Of a stretch of DNA of 64,000 nucleotides, positions 20,113-30,130 are shown piece by piece. How positions within the stretch are numbered: the first letter of the stretch is position 1; every line of letters begins with the position of its first letter. Both the position numbers and the translations under genes were made by a program. The notes below the pieces were generated by a model. That model did not search any database. It saw nothing but the letters and a program-made list of their open reading frames with translations, and was not told the DNA's origin. This DNA comes from Microvirga sp. KLBC 81 (GTDB taxonomy: Bacteria; Pseudomonadota; Alphaproteobacteria; Rhizobiales; Beijerinckiaceae), in contig NZ_QDAH01000013.1 in assembly GCF_003075415.1 (NCBI RefSeq), forward strand, positions 45,841 to 109,840, read 5' to 3'.

Positions 20113-21660
20113 ATGTCCGCCCTGCAATCCGTTTCGACCTCGTCCGCCAGCGTGGCCGAGGAAGCCCGCGCCATTCTCGCCCGTCTCGGCGTGCCGGACA
20201 GCGCTTTCGCCCCCACGGGCCGTCCCGCCCTTTCCCCGATCACGGGTGAGGTGATCGCCCATGTCCGCGAGACCACGCCGGAGGAGGCCAGGGCCGCGAT
20301 CGGCCGGGCTGATGCCGCCTTCAAGGCCTGGCGCACGATTCCCGCTCCGAAGCGCGGCGAGTTCATCCGCCTGCTCGGCGAGGAGCTGCGTGCCGCCAAG
20401 GACGATCTCGGCCGTCTCGTGACGCTGGAAGCCGGCAAGATCGTCTCCGAGGGCCTCGGCGAGGTTCAGGAGATGATCGACATCTGCGACTTCGCGGTCG
20501 GTCTCTCCCGCCAGCTCTACGGCCTCACCATCGCGACCGAGCGTGCCGACCACCGCATGATGGAAACCTGGCATCCGCTGGGCGTGTGCGGCGTCATCTC
20601 CGCCTTCAACTTCCCCGTGGCCGTTTGGTCGTGGAATGCGGCGCTCGCCCTCGTGTGCGGTGACAGCGTGGTGTGGAAGCCCTCCGAGAAGACCCTGCTG
20701 ACGGCTTTGGCCACGCAGGCCATCGTCGAGCGTGCCGCGAAGCGCTACGGCGGCGTGCCGGAGGGCCTCTGCGAAGTTCTCCTCGGCGGCCGCGAGATCG
20801 GCGAGATCCTCGTCGAGGACCATCGCGTGCCGGTTCTCTCCGCCACCGGCTCCACCGCCATGGGCCGTCAAGTCGGTCCGAAGCTCGCTCAGCGCTTTGC
20901 TCGTGCGATCCTCGAACTCGGCGGCAACAACGCGGCGATCGTCGCTCCCTCCGCCGATCTCGACCTCGCGCTTCGTGGCATCGCTTTCGCTGCGATGGGC
21001 ACGGCCGGTCAGCGTTGCACCACGCTGCGCCGCCTCTTCGTGCATGACAGCGTGTACGACCAGCTCGTTCCGCGCCTCGTGAAGGTCTATGGCAGCGTGA
21101 AGATCGGCGATCCGCGTGAGCAGGGCACGCTCGTCGGCCCGCTGATCGACAAGGCGGCCTTCGAGGGCATGGAGCGCGCGCTCGACGAGGTTCGCAACGC
21201 CGGCGGCAAGGTGCATGGCGGCGGACGCTACACGGATGTGGCGGGTCATGGCTTCTACGTTCGTCCCGCTCTCGTCGAGATGCCGGAGCAGACCGGTCCC
21301 GTTCTGCGCGAGACCTTCGCTCCGATCCTCTACGTGATGCGCTACACGGATTTCGACGAGGTGATCGAGCTGCACAACGCGGTTGGCGCCGGCCTCTCCT
21401 CGTCGATCTTCACGCTCAACCTGCGTGAGGCCGAGGCCTTCGTGTCTGCATCCGGCTCGGATTGCGGCATCGCCAACGTGAACATCGGCCCCTCGGGTGC
21501 CGAGATCGGCGGCGCGTTCGGCGGCGAGAAGGAAACGGGCGGCGGCCGCGAGTCGGGCTCCGATTCCTGGAAGGCGTATATGCGCCGTGCCACCAACACG
21601 ATCAACTACGGCAACACGCTTCCGCTCGCCCAGGGCGTGAAGTTCGACGTGGGCGCCTGA
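20113..21660 (+). CDS. amaB: ALDH7-type aldehyde dehydrogenase, probable piperideine-6-carboxylate / aminoadipate semialdehyde dehydrogenase
   Basis: A 515-residue NAD-dependent dehydrogenase. Catalytic Cys302 is in GQRCTTLRRL, the general base Glu268 in LELGGNNAA, and the fold motif in GVISAFNFPVAVWSWN. The segments WKPSEKTLLTALA and the C-terminal EKETGGGRESGSDSWK are typical of ALDH7/antiquitin. It oxidises the semialdehyde formed by lysine 6-dehydrogenase to 2-aminoadipate. The ATG at 20113 sits 7 bases after GGGAGA; the ATG at 20107 is too close. Confidence 0.9.
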   Translation: MSALQSVSTSSASVAEEARAILARLGVPDSAFAPTGRPALSPITGEVIAHVRETTPEEARAAIGRADAAFKAWRTIPAPKRGEFIRLLGEELRAAKDDLGRLVTLEAGKIVSEGLGEVQEMIDICDFAVGLSRQLYGLTIATERADHRMMETWHPLGVCGVISAFNFPVAVWSWNAALALVCGDSVVWKPSEKTLLTALATQAIVERAAKRYGGVPEGLCEVLLGGREIGEILVEDHRVPVLSATGSTAMGRQVGPKLAQRFARAILELGGNNAAIVAPSADLDLALRGIAFAAMGTAGQRCTTLRRLFVHDSVYDQLVPRLVKVYGSVKIGDPREQGTLVGPLIDKAAFEGMERALDEVRNAGGKVHGGGRYTDVAGHGFYVRPALVEMPEQTGPVLRETFAPILYVMRYTDFDEVIELHNAVGAGLSSSIFTLNLREAEAFVSASGSDCGIANVNIGPSGAEIGGAFGGEKETGGGRESGSDSWKAYMRRATNTINYGNTLPLAQGVKFDVGA

Positions 21661-21678
21661 TCGTTTTCGAAAACATTG

Positions 21679-21706
21679 CGGAGGGCGGCGATGCCCTCCG
21701 TTTTTT
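21679..21706 (+). terminator. Rho-independent terminator after the ALDH7 gene
   Basis: CGGAGGGC (21679-21686) and GCCCTCCG (21693-21700) form a perfect 8-bp stem followed directly by TTTTTT. It is the clearest terminator in the window, and it argues that the next gene has its own promoter or depends on readthrough. Confidence 0.88.
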
Positions 21707-21738
21707 CTCGTCCTCCTCTTTTACATCGCGAGCCTTCC

Positions 21739-23418
21739 ATGACAGCGACCTCCCGCACCGGCGGCCAGATTCTTGTCGATCAGCTTACTCTGCACGGAGT
21801 CGATCACATCTTCTGCGTTCCGGGCGAGAGTTATCTCGCTGCCCTCGACGCGCTGCATGATGCCAACATCAACGTCACCGTCTGCCGCCAGGAAGGTGGC
21901 GCCGCGATGATGGCCGAGGCCTATGGCAAGCTCACGGGCCGTCCCGGCATCTGCTTCGTCACCCGTGGCCCCGGCGCGACGAATGCTTCGCCCGGCATTC
22001 ACATCGCCAAGCAAGACTCGACACCGATGATCCTCTTCGTCGGCCAGATCGAGCGCGGCATGCGCGAGCGTGAAGCCTTCCAGGAACTCGACTACCGCGC
22101 CGCCTTCGGCCCGCTCGCCAAATGGGCGACGGAAGTGGACGATCCGGCGCGCTTCCCCGAGATCATCTCCCGTGCGTTCCATATCGCCACTTCGGGCCGT
22201 CCCGGCCCTGTCGTGATCGCACTGCCGGAAGACGTGCTCACCGAGATGGCGAGCGTCGCCGACGCGCCGCGCTATCAGGTGATCGAGACCCATCCGTCGC
22301 TCGCGCAGATGGCCGAACTGCAGAAGCTGCTGCAGGGTGCGAAGAAGCCCGTAGCGCTGCTCGGCGGCAGCCGCTGGTCTGAAGTCGCGGTGCAGCGCTT
22401 CGTGCGCTTTGCCGAGCGCTTCGAGCTGCCGGTCGCCTGCACCTTCCGCCGCCAGATGCTCTTTCCGGCCGACCATGCCTCCTATATCGGCGATCTCGGC
22501 CTCGGCGTGAACCCGAAACTGCTCGCGCGCATCAAGGAGGCCGATCTCGTCCTGCTTGTCGGTGGACGCCTCTCCGAGATCCCGAGCCAGGCCTATACGC
22601 TCCTCGACATTCCGGCTCCGCAGCAAAAGCTCGTCCACATCCATCCCGACCCGAGCGAGCTCGGCCGCGTCTATTCTCCGCATCTTGCCATCAACGCCTC
22701 GCCCGTCGCCTTCACGGCGGCGCTGGAGGGCGTGCATCCACCGGCATCGCTTCCCTGGTCTGAGAGCACGAAGACGGCGCATGCGGATTATCTCAACTGG
22801 AGCGACCCGGCCTCGATCCGCGTGCCGGGCGCGCTCCAGATGGGCGAAGTGATGGCGCATCTGCGCGAGGTGATGCCCTCCGACACGATCTACTGCAACG
22901 GCGCGGGCAATTTCGCCACTTGGGTGCACCGCTTCTGGCCCTTCAAGCATTACGGAACGCAGCTTGCGCCGACCTCCGGCTCCATGGGCTACGGCGTGCC
23001 CGCCGCCGTCGGCGCCAAGCGCGTGCAGCCGGACAGCACCGTCGTGGTGTTCGCCGGTGACGGCGATTTCCTGATGAACGGCCAGGAATTCGCGACCGCC
23101 GTGCAATACGACCTTCCGATCCTCGTCATCCTGCTCGACAACGGCATGTACGGCACGATCCGCATGCACCAGGAGCGCGAATATCCGGGCCGCGTCTCGG
23201 CGACGATGCTGAAGAACCCGGACTTCGCAGCTTACGCCAAGGCCTTCGGTGGCTATGGTGAGCGCGTGGAGCGCACGGAGGACTTCCCTGCCGCGCTCCA
23301 GCGCGCTCTGACCTCCAGCAAGCCTGCGATCCTGCACTGCATGCTCGACCCTGAGGTCATCACGCCCGCCATGTCGCTCTCCGCGATCCGTGACAAGGCG
23401 CTGGAGAGCAAGAAGTAA
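21739..23418 (+). CDS. thiamine diphosphate-binding enzyme (acetolactate synthase / decarboxylase-like)
   Basis: A 559-residue ThDP enzyme of the IlvB/POX/benzoylformate decarboxylase family. It has the cofactor-activating Glu in VPGESYLAALDAL, the central domain, and the ThDP/Mg motif GDGDFLMNGQEFATAVQ through LDNGMYGT. The start MTATSRTGG at 21739 was chosen because an earlier in-frame ATG (21676) lies on the terminator of the previous gene. No small regulatory subunit gene is adjacent, so biosynthetic acetolactate synthase is unlikely. It may decarboxylate a 2-oxo acid; 2-oxoadipate would fit the lysine setting but is speculation. Confidence 0.85.
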   Translation: MTATSRTGGQILVDQLTLHGVDHIFCVPGESYLAALDALHDANINVTVCRQEGGAAMMAEAYGKLTGRPGICFVTRGPGATNASPGIHIAKQDSTPMILFVGQIERGMREREAFQELDYRAAFGPLAKWATEVDDPARFPEIISRAFHIATSGRPGPVVIALPEDVLTEMASVADAPRYQVIETHPSLAQMAELQKLLQGAKKPVALLGGSRWSEVAVQRFVRFAERFELPVACTFRRQMLFPADHASYIGDLGLGVNPKLLARIKEADLVLLVGGRLSEIPSQAYTLLDIPAPQQKLVHIHPDPSELGRVYSPHLAINASPVAFTAALEGVHPPASLPWSESTKTAHADYLNWSDPASIRVPGALQMGEVMAHLREVMPSDTIYCNGAGNFATWVHRFWPFKHYGTQLAPTSGSMGYGVPAAVGAKRVQPDSTVVVFAGDGDFLMNGQEFATAVQYDLPILVILLDNGMYGTIRMHQEREYPGRVSATMLKNPDFAAYAKAFGGYGERVERTEDFPAALQRALTSSKPAILHCMLDPEVITPAMSLSAIRDKALESKK

Positions 23419-23434
23419 GCTCATCGCCGGTAAC

Positions 23435-23472
23435 TGTCATTCCGGGGCACCGAAGGTGAGCCCGGAATGACA
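23435..23472. terminator. palindrome between convergent genes, probable bidirectional terminator
   Basis: TGTCATTCCGGG (23435-23446) and CCCGGAATGACA (23461-23472) form a perfect 12-bp stem. No long T-run follows. Confidence 0.55.
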
Positions 23473-23482
23473 GGGATAACGC

Positions 23483-24040
23483 TCACGCCGAAGCGAAAGT
23501 CTCACTCGCAGGCCTGACCCTGATCGTGGCGGCACCTGCGTCAAAGCCATCGAGCAGCGCGTTGTGATGATCCACGATCTGCTCGACATTCAGCGACGGC
23601 ATATCGGCCGTGGTGTGGGCGTCGGCCACGAGCGTCACGTCATAGCCGAGACTGACGGCGCGGCGGCAGGTGGTGTCGACGCAGTACTGGGTCATGAGCC
23701 CACCCACCACGAGATGATGAATCCCACGGCGCGACAGAACATCCTGCAGATCCGTCTCGTAAAACGAGTCGCAGGCTGTCTTGTTGACGACGATGTCGTC
23801 GTTCGTCCGCCCAAGATCGTCGCAGATCTCCCATCCCGGAGTGCTGGTTTCCAGACGGTGTCCGGGCCCTCCGTTGTGCTGGACGAAGATGACGGAAAGG
23901 CCCTGGCGCCTGGCCTCGCCGACCAATCCGAAGATACGGCCACGCACCTCGTCGAAGCGCTGTCTGACGGCAGGACGCTCCGCCCCCTTTTCGGGAAGAA
24001 TGCCGTTCTGCACGTCGATGATGACAAGAGCTTTCGTCAT
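23483..24040 (-). CDS. isochorismatase-family cysteine hydrolase
   Basis: A 185-residue enzyme. The family triad is visible: Asp9 in VIIDVQNGI, a Lys in VVNKTACDSFYETDL and the nucleophile Cys in VGGLMTQYCVDTTCR. Relatives hydrolyse nicotinamide, N-carbamoylsarcosine, ureidoacrylate or isochorismate; the substrate here is unknown. It lies five bases downstream of the transaldolase gene, so the two may be cotranscribed. Confidence 0.87.
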   Translation of the reverse strand: MTKALVIIDVQNGILPEKGAERPAVRQRFDEVRGRIFGLVGEARRQGLSVIFVQHNGGPGHRLETSTPGWEICDDLGRTNDDIVVNKTACDSFYETDLQDVLSRRGIHHLVVGGLMTQYCVDTTCRRAVSLGYDVTLVADAHTTADMPSLNVEQIVDHHNALLDGFDAGAATIRVRPASETFASA

Positions 24041-24045
24041 GACGC

Positions 24046-25017
24046 TTAAGCAGCCTTCGCTTCGTCGAGACGCTTAGCGACAAGGCTGCGCAGCGAGCGC
24101 AGATCCTTCACGAAGGAGCGGATGCCCTCGGCGAGCTTTTCGGTCGCCATCGCATCTTCGTTGAGCGCGAAGCGGAAGGTCTTCTCGTCCATGCGCGGCA
24201 GGGCCGGGATCTTCTCGACATCGTCGGCCGAGAGCTTGCGGGGCAGCTCGCCTTCCGCCTTCGCCAGCTCGTCGAGAAGCGCGGGCGAGATGGTGAGGCG
24301 GTCGCAGCCGGCGAGCGCTTCGATCTCACCGATGTTGCGGAAGGACGCGCCCATCACCACGGTCTTGATGCCCTGCGCCTTGTAGGAAGCATAGATGTTG
24401 CGCACCGAGATCACGCCCGGATCGGTTTCGCCCGTGTAGGGGCCACCGCCTGCCTTCACGTGCCAGTCGAGGATGCGGCCGACGAAGGGCGAGATGAGGA
24501 ACACGCCCGCTTCCGCGCAGGCCTGGGCCTGGGCCATGGAGAACAGGAGGGTGAGATTGCAGTCGATGCCTTCCTTCTGGAGCACTTCCGCCGCCCGGAT
24601 GCCTTCCCAGGTGGAGGCGATCTTGATGAGAATCCGCTCGCGACCGATGCCGCGCTCCTCGTAAGCCTTGATCATCTCCCGCGCCGTAGCGATCGTTCCT
24701 TGCGTGTCGAAGGAGAGGTCCGCATCCACCTCCGTCGAGACGCGGCCCGGGACGATGCCTGCAAGTTCCGCGCCGAAGGCAACAGCGAGGCGATCGCAGA
24801 TGGCGGCCACCACGCTCTCGCGGGAGCCACCCTGCTTGCGGCCCCAGGCCAGGGCCTCCTCAAGGAGGTGCCCGTAGGCAGGAATCTCGACCGCCTTGAG
24901 CAGAAGAGTCGGGTTGGTGGTGCAGTCCTGAGGTTTCAGGCGGCGTACCGCGTCGAGGTCGCCGGTATCGGCGACGACCACCGTCATGGCGCGCAATTGG
25001 TCGAGCTTGGAGGGCAT
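24046..25017 (-). CDS. tal: transaldolase
   Basis: A 323-residue enzyme of the TalB (class 1) type. The start [20 protein letters not shown] aligns with E. coli TalB and is preceded by GGAG at the right distance; an ATG at 25038 would add seven residues. The Schiff-base Lys is in [12 protein letters not shown] and the phosphate-binding region in [11 protein letters not shown]. It moves a three-carbon unit between sedoheptulose 7-phosphate and glyceraldehyde 3-phosphate in the pentose phosphate pathway. Confidence 0.94.
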   Translation of the reverse strand: MPSKLDQLRAMTVVVADTGDLDAVRRLKPQDCTTNPTLLLKAVEIPAYGHLLEEALAWGRKQGGSRESVVAAICDRLAVAFGAELAGIVPGRVSTEVDADLSFDTQGTIATAREMIKAYEERGIGRERILIKIASTWEGIRAAEVLQKEGIDCNLTLLFSMAQAQACAEAGVFLISPFVGRILDWHVKAGGGPYTGETDPGVISVRNIYASYKAQGIKTVVMGASFRNIGEIEALAGCDRLTISPALLDELAKAEGELPRKLSADDVEKIPALPRMDEKTFRFALNEDAMATEKLAEGIRSFVKDLRSLRSLVAKRLDEAKAA

Positions 25018-25371
25018 TCCGGTCTCCGTGGGTTTCATTTTCAGCCAGACTTAGAGGTTTAAGGCCCCGGCGTGAAGACGTCTCGGTGTCATTCCCGGCA
25101 CCGCACCTACCCCTCCCCCTTGCGGGGAGGGGTAGGGGTGGGGGTGGTTGAGCTGGGCGAGCGGTGGAACCAGCGCGCTCCTCGTCATCACCGGCCCTGT
25201 GCCGGTGATCCCGATTTGTGAAGCGCAGCACTCTCCTTCATCGGGATGGCCGGGACAGGCCCGGCCATGACGTTGTAGAGCTGTCGTGTTCTCTGGATGC
25301 AGCGCAGCGCTTCGACTTTCCGACCCCCACCCTCAGTCCCTCCCCGCAAGGGGGAGGGAAGTAGGGGCGCA
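25018..25371. repeat. gene-free gap: composite repeat B-A-B
   Basis: A family B arm (CCCCTCCCCCTTGCGGGGAG, about 25107-25146), a complete family A element (25184-25271) and a second B arm (CCCTCCCCGCAAGGGGGAGG, about 25319-25366) follow each other. The order matches composites at 36277-36566 and 37655-37930. No gene is seen. Confidence 0.75.
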
Positions 25372-26262
25372 TCACATGAACAGGCTGCGGTTCGCCCTCA
25401 CCCGGTCCAGCATGAAGGCATGAACCTCGGCAATGCGGTGGAGGTTGCGCACCTCCGCATGGGTCACGATCCAATAGGTGCGGGTGAAGGAAATCTCCGG
25501 CAGCACGACCTTCAGCTCCGGATATTGCCGGGCAGCGTAGTCGTGAAGAATGCCGATGCCGACCCCTGCCCGTACGGCTTCGAGTTGGGCTACCACGCTG
25601 GCGCATTCGTAGCGCCGGGGGCCATACTTCTCGAGGCCGGAGAAATATTCCAGCGCCGGGCTGTAGATGAGGTCCGCCACGTAGGTGACGAGCAGCCGGC
25701 CTGACAGGTCTTCCGGAACCGCGGGAATCCCATGCCGCTCGATGTAGCTTTCCGCGGCGTACATCCGCAGCCGGTAATCGGTGAGCTTGCGGGAGACGAG
25801 CCGACCTTCCGTCGGCTGCTCGACGGTGACCGCGATATCGGCCTCGCGCTTCGACAGCGAGAAGGTGCGGGGCAAGGCGACGAGCTGAATGGTGAGATCG
25901 GGATGCCGCTCGGCCAGCGTGCCGAGCTCTGCCGCCAGAAAGTAGGTGCCAAGTCCGTCCGGCGCGCCGACGCGCACGGTGCCTGACAGAGCGAGGTCGG
26001 AACCGCCCACTTCGCTCGCGACCGCCAGAGCCTGGCTTTCCATGCTCTCCGCCTTCGCCAGCAACCGCTCGCCCTGCTCGGTGAGGGTGTAGCCTTGCGG
26101 CTTTCGCTCGAAGAGCTTGGCCTTCAGGGCCTTTTCAAGGGACGAGATGCGGCGGGAAACCGTGGTATGATCGGCCTCCAGACGGCGGGCGGCGACCGTC
26201 AGCCGGCCCGCTCGGGCGACGGCGAGGAAAAAGCGGAGATCGTCCCAATCGAAAGCGTTCAT
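25372..26262 (-). CDS. LysR family transcriptional regulator
   Basis: A 296-residue regulator. The N-terminal helix-turn-helix is RLTVAARRLEADHTTVSRRI and the C-terminal effector domain is of the periplasmic-binding type (GTVRVGAPDGLGTYFLAAEL and following). It is divergent from mmsA with a 114-base shared promoter region, so it is a likely regulator of that operon. Its effector is unknown. Confidence 0.92.
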   Translation of the reverse strand: MNAFDWDDLRFFLAVARAGRLTVAARRLEADHTTVSRRISSLEKALKAKLFERKPQGYTLTEQGERLLAKAESMESQALAVASEVGGSDLALSGTVRVGAPDGLGTYFLAAELGTLAERHPDLTIQLVALPRTFSLSKREADIAVTVEQPTEGRLVSRKLTDYRLRMYAAESYIERHGIPAVPEDLSGRLLVTYVADLIYSPALEYFSGLEKYGPRRYECASVVAQLEAVRAGVGIGILHDYAARQYPELKVVLPEISFTRTYWIVTHAEVRNLHRIAEVHAFMLDRVRANRSLFM

Positions 26263-26376
26263 GCCAACGGTTTAGCATATTGGGATTTTTGCACAACGCA
26301 GCCTCACCTTCGCCCATAGTCGTGCAGTTTTGACAATGCTAGAACAGGGCATCTAAAATTTCAGGAGAGAAACGCC

Positions 26377-27873
<1,497 letters not shown>

Positions 27874-27886
27874 GAACACTCATGGT

Positions 27887-27919
27887 GGCCGGGACCTAGC
27901 TCCCGGCCATTGTGTTTTT
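27887..27919 (+). terminator. Rho-independent terminator after mmsA
   Basis: GGCCGGGA (27887-27894) and TCCCGGCC (27901-27908) form a perfect stem followed by ATTGTGTTTTT. Confidence 0.75.
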
Positions 27920-27922
27920 GGA

Positions 27923-27971
27923 CGCATCTTTTCGGCGGCGAACCGGGACCACTTCGCCGAAAGATGCTCTA
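27923..27971. repeat. palindromic repeat, family D variant (GCATCTTTTCGGCG)
   Basis: GCATCTTTTCGGCG and CGCCGAAAGATGC enclose GCGAACCGGGACCACTT, and TCTAG follows. It resembles the element at 55850-55896 between iolE and iolB. Confidence 0.7.
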
Positions 27972-28021
27972 GATCCAAAGTCGGGGTGCACGAGGCGCCC
28001 CTCTCATGCCGATTTAGAGCC

Positions 28022-29173
28022 ATGACACAGTTTTCTTTGACCGAAGACCAAATCGCCGTCCGCGACATGGCCCTTGCCTTCGCAGCGGACAACCTTGCTC
28101 CCCATGCCCTCGAATGGGACGAGAAGAAGCATTTTCCCGTCGACGTTCTGCGGGAAGCTGCATCCCTCGGCATGGCGGCGATCTACACCCGCGACGATGT
28201 CGGCGGATCGGGCATGACGCGGTTGGATGCTGCGCTCATCTTCGAGGCGCTCGCCACCGGCTGCCCCGCCATCTCGGCGTTTCTGTCCATCCACAACATG
28301 GTCGCGTGGATGATCGACCGCTACGGATCGGAGGAGCAGCGCCAGCGTTTTCTGCCCTCTCTCTGCACGATGGAAACCATCGGCAGCTATTGCCTCACCG
28401 AGCCGGGCTCGGGCTCCGATGCGGCGGCGCTGAAGACCCGCGCCGTGCGTGACGGGGATCACTACATCGTCAACGGCGTGAAGCAGTTCATCTCGGGCGC
28501 CGGCACGTCCGACATCTATGTCACGATGGTCCGCACGGGCGAGGAAGGTGCCTCCGGCATCTCGACCCTCGTGATCGAGAAGACCATGCCCGGCGTCTCC
28601 TTCGGCGCACAGGAAAAGAAGATGGGCTGGAATGCGCAGCCCACCGCCGCCGTGATCTTCGAGGACGTGCGCGTGCCGGTCGCGAACCGCCTGTCCGATG
28701 AGGGCATGGGCTTCAAGATCGCCATGGCGGGCCTCGACGGCGGGCGCCTCAACATCGGCGCGTGCTCCCTCGGCGGCGCGCAGTCCGCGCTCGACAAGGC
28801 GCTGGCCTACACCAACGACCGCAAGGCCTTCGGCAAACGCATCGCCGATTTCCAGGCGCTGCAGTTCAAGCTCGCCGACATGGCGACAGAACTCGAAGCG
28901 GCACGCACCTTCCTGTGGCGCGCGGCTTCCGCGCTCGATGCCAAGGCGCTCGATGCCACGAAGCTCTGCGCCATGGCCAAGCGCATGGCAACCGACACGG
29001 GCTTCGAGGTGGCGAATGCCGCACTCCAGCTCCATGGCGGCTACGGCTATCTTGCCGATTACGGAGTCGAGAAGATCGTGCGGGACTTACGCGTGCACCA
29101 GATTCTCGAAGGCACCAACGAGATCATGCGTCTCATCGTGGCGCGCGATCTGGTGGGACGCGGCAACCGATGA
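28022..29173 (+). CDS. acyl-CoA dehydrogenase (isobutyryl-CoA dehydrogenase-like)
   Basis: A 383-residue FAD enzyme. Family signatures are GSYCLTEPGSGSDAAALKT (FAD and substrate contacts) and QLHGGYGYLADYGVEKIVRD, with the catalytic Glu363 in ILEGTNEIMR. The start MTQFSLTEDQ at 28022 fits the family N-terminus. It desaturates an acyl-CoA and passes electrons to ETF. Its place between mmsA and mmsB points to isobutyryl-CoA of valine degradation. Confidence 0.92.
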   Translation: MTQFSLTEDQIAVRDMALAFAADNLAPHALEWDEKKHFPVDVLREAASLGMAAIYTRDDVGGSGMTRLDAALIFEALATGCPAISAFLSIHNMVAWMIDRYGSEEQRQRFLPSLCTMETIGSYCLTEPGSGSDAAALKTRAVRDGDHYIVNGVKQFISGAGTSDIYVTMVRTGEEGASGISTLVIEKTMPGVSFGAQEKKMGWNAQPTAAVIFEDVRVPVANRLSDEGMGFKIAMAGLDGGRLNIGACSLGGAQSALDKALAYTNDRKAFGKRIADFQALQFKLADMATELEAARTFLWRAASALDAKALDATKLCAMAKRMATDTGFEVANAALQLHGGYGYLADYGVEKIVRDLRVHQILEGTNEIMRLIVARDLVGRGNR

Positions 29174-29200
29174 CCGTAAGCGACATGCTCTGCCCTCAAG

Positions 29201-29312
29201 CCCTCATCCTGAGGGGATTGCGTCAGCAATCCGTCGCGAAGGACGAGGGCGTCTCCCGTGCAATCTGGATTCTCCTTCGAGACGCAGACTGCGTCTGCTC
29301 CTCAGGATGAGG
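29201..29312. repeat. palindromic repeat, family C (CCTCATCCTGAGG / CTTCGAGACGC)
   Basis: CCCTCATCCTGAGGGGATTG opens the element; CCTTCGAGACGCAGACTGCG and CTCCTCAGGATGAGG close it. It lies between the acyl-CoA dehydrogenase and the next gene. Related copies are at 45561-45601 and 54823-54920. Confidence 0.75.
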
Positions 29313-29321
29313 TCAGGAGCC

Positions 29322-29699
29322 ATGATCCTGACATCGAAATCGCTCGGCCTCGGCTTCGGCATCGCCGCAGCGATCTTCGCGCTGTTTTGGCTTGCAGGAC
29401 CCTGGTTCTTCCTGGAAGGGCGCAGGCCCTTCCAGATCAACTTCGTTGCGGGAGCAGCATTCGGCATGCTTCTCGGCCTGTCGATCCACCGCTTGCTGAA
29501 CGTGCCCACTCAGAAGACGGTGAGCGCCATGGCGCTCACCGCCATTCCGGGCATGCTGATCATGGCTGCCGTCGGCTCGCACTTCGCCGTGTTCTTTCCT
29601 GACTTGAATCCTTCTCTCGACAAGGTGTTCGGCTCCCTCATGCTCTGGTTCTACGGCTTCGGCCTGGCGGGCGCAGTCTGGAGGGCACGAAAGTCATGA
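29322..29699 (+). CDS. small four-helix membrane protein of unknown function
   Basis: A 125-residue protein with about four membrane segments: SLGLGFGIAAAIFALFWLAG, FVAGAAFGMLLGLSIHRLL, ALTAIPGMLIMAAVGSHFAV and GSLMLWFYGFGLAGAVW. AGGAG precedes the ATG, directly after a family C repeat. The topology recalls DUF5367-type proteins, but this is unproven. Its stop overlaps the next start (ATGA), so it is coupled to the DUF4267-like gene and, through it, to mmsB. Confidence 0.75.
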   Translation: MILTSKSLGLGFGIAAAIFALFWLAGPWFFLEGRRPFQINFVAGAAFGMLLGLSIHRLLNVPTQKTVSAMALTAIPGMLIMAAVGSHFAVFFPDLNPSLDKVFGSLMLWFYGFGLAGAVWRARKS

Positions 29700-30130
29700 A
29701 GGGCTCCGGCGGCACACGGGGACTTCCGAAGAATGCTCCGAGCACATGGCTCGTCTGGCTCCTGGGCCTCGGCTTCATTGGCTTGGGACTTCTCTTCCTC
29801 CTTGCGCCACCAGCGGGCGCGGCCCTCTTCGGTCTCTCAGCGCCAGAGGGAGAGAGCTTCGGTTATCTCCCGGCCATCGGCTTGCGCGATCTCGCCTTCG
29901 GGCTCTATCTGCTGATCCTGTCTTTTACAGCGACACAGCGCGTCCTTGGCCTGATCTTTGCCGCGACGATCGTGATCCCCATCGGCGATCTCATCATCGT
30001 CGCCACCGCGCGGGGAGCGGATGGACTTCTCAACCTGCTTCTGCATGGCGTGAGCGCCGCCGTCATGGCGGCGGGTTCCATCTGGCTCTTGAAATCATCG
30101 ACACACGACAAAATGGGAGGAAACATATGA
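29696..30130 (+). CDS. membrane protein, DUF4267-like
   Basis: A 144-residue protein with about four membrane segments (WLVWLLGLGFIGLGLLFLLA, the conserved IGLRDLAFGLYLLIL, LGLIFAATIVIPIGDLIIVA and a C-terminal helix). The GLRDL motif within a four-helix protein is typical of DUF4267. Starts and ends both overlap neighbours as ATGA. It has no known function; its fixed place ahead of mmsB may only reflect operon assembly. Confidence 0.78.
   Translation: MKGSGGTRGLPKNAPSTWLVWLLGLGFIGLGLLFLLAPPAGAALFGLSAPEGESFGYLPAIGLRDLAFGLYLLILSFTATQRVLGLIFAATIVIPIGDLIIVATARGADGLLNLLLHGVSAAVMAAGSIWLLKSSTHDKMGGNI

Noticed and set aside
21739..23418. Biosynthetic acetolactate synthase (ilvB)
   Set aside because: No ilvH-like regulatory subunit gene follows, and the setting is catabolic.
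21721..23424. Minus-strand open frame opposite the ThDP enzyme
   Set aside because: Shadow of a clear plus-strand gene with cofactor motifs; composition is typical of antisense frames.
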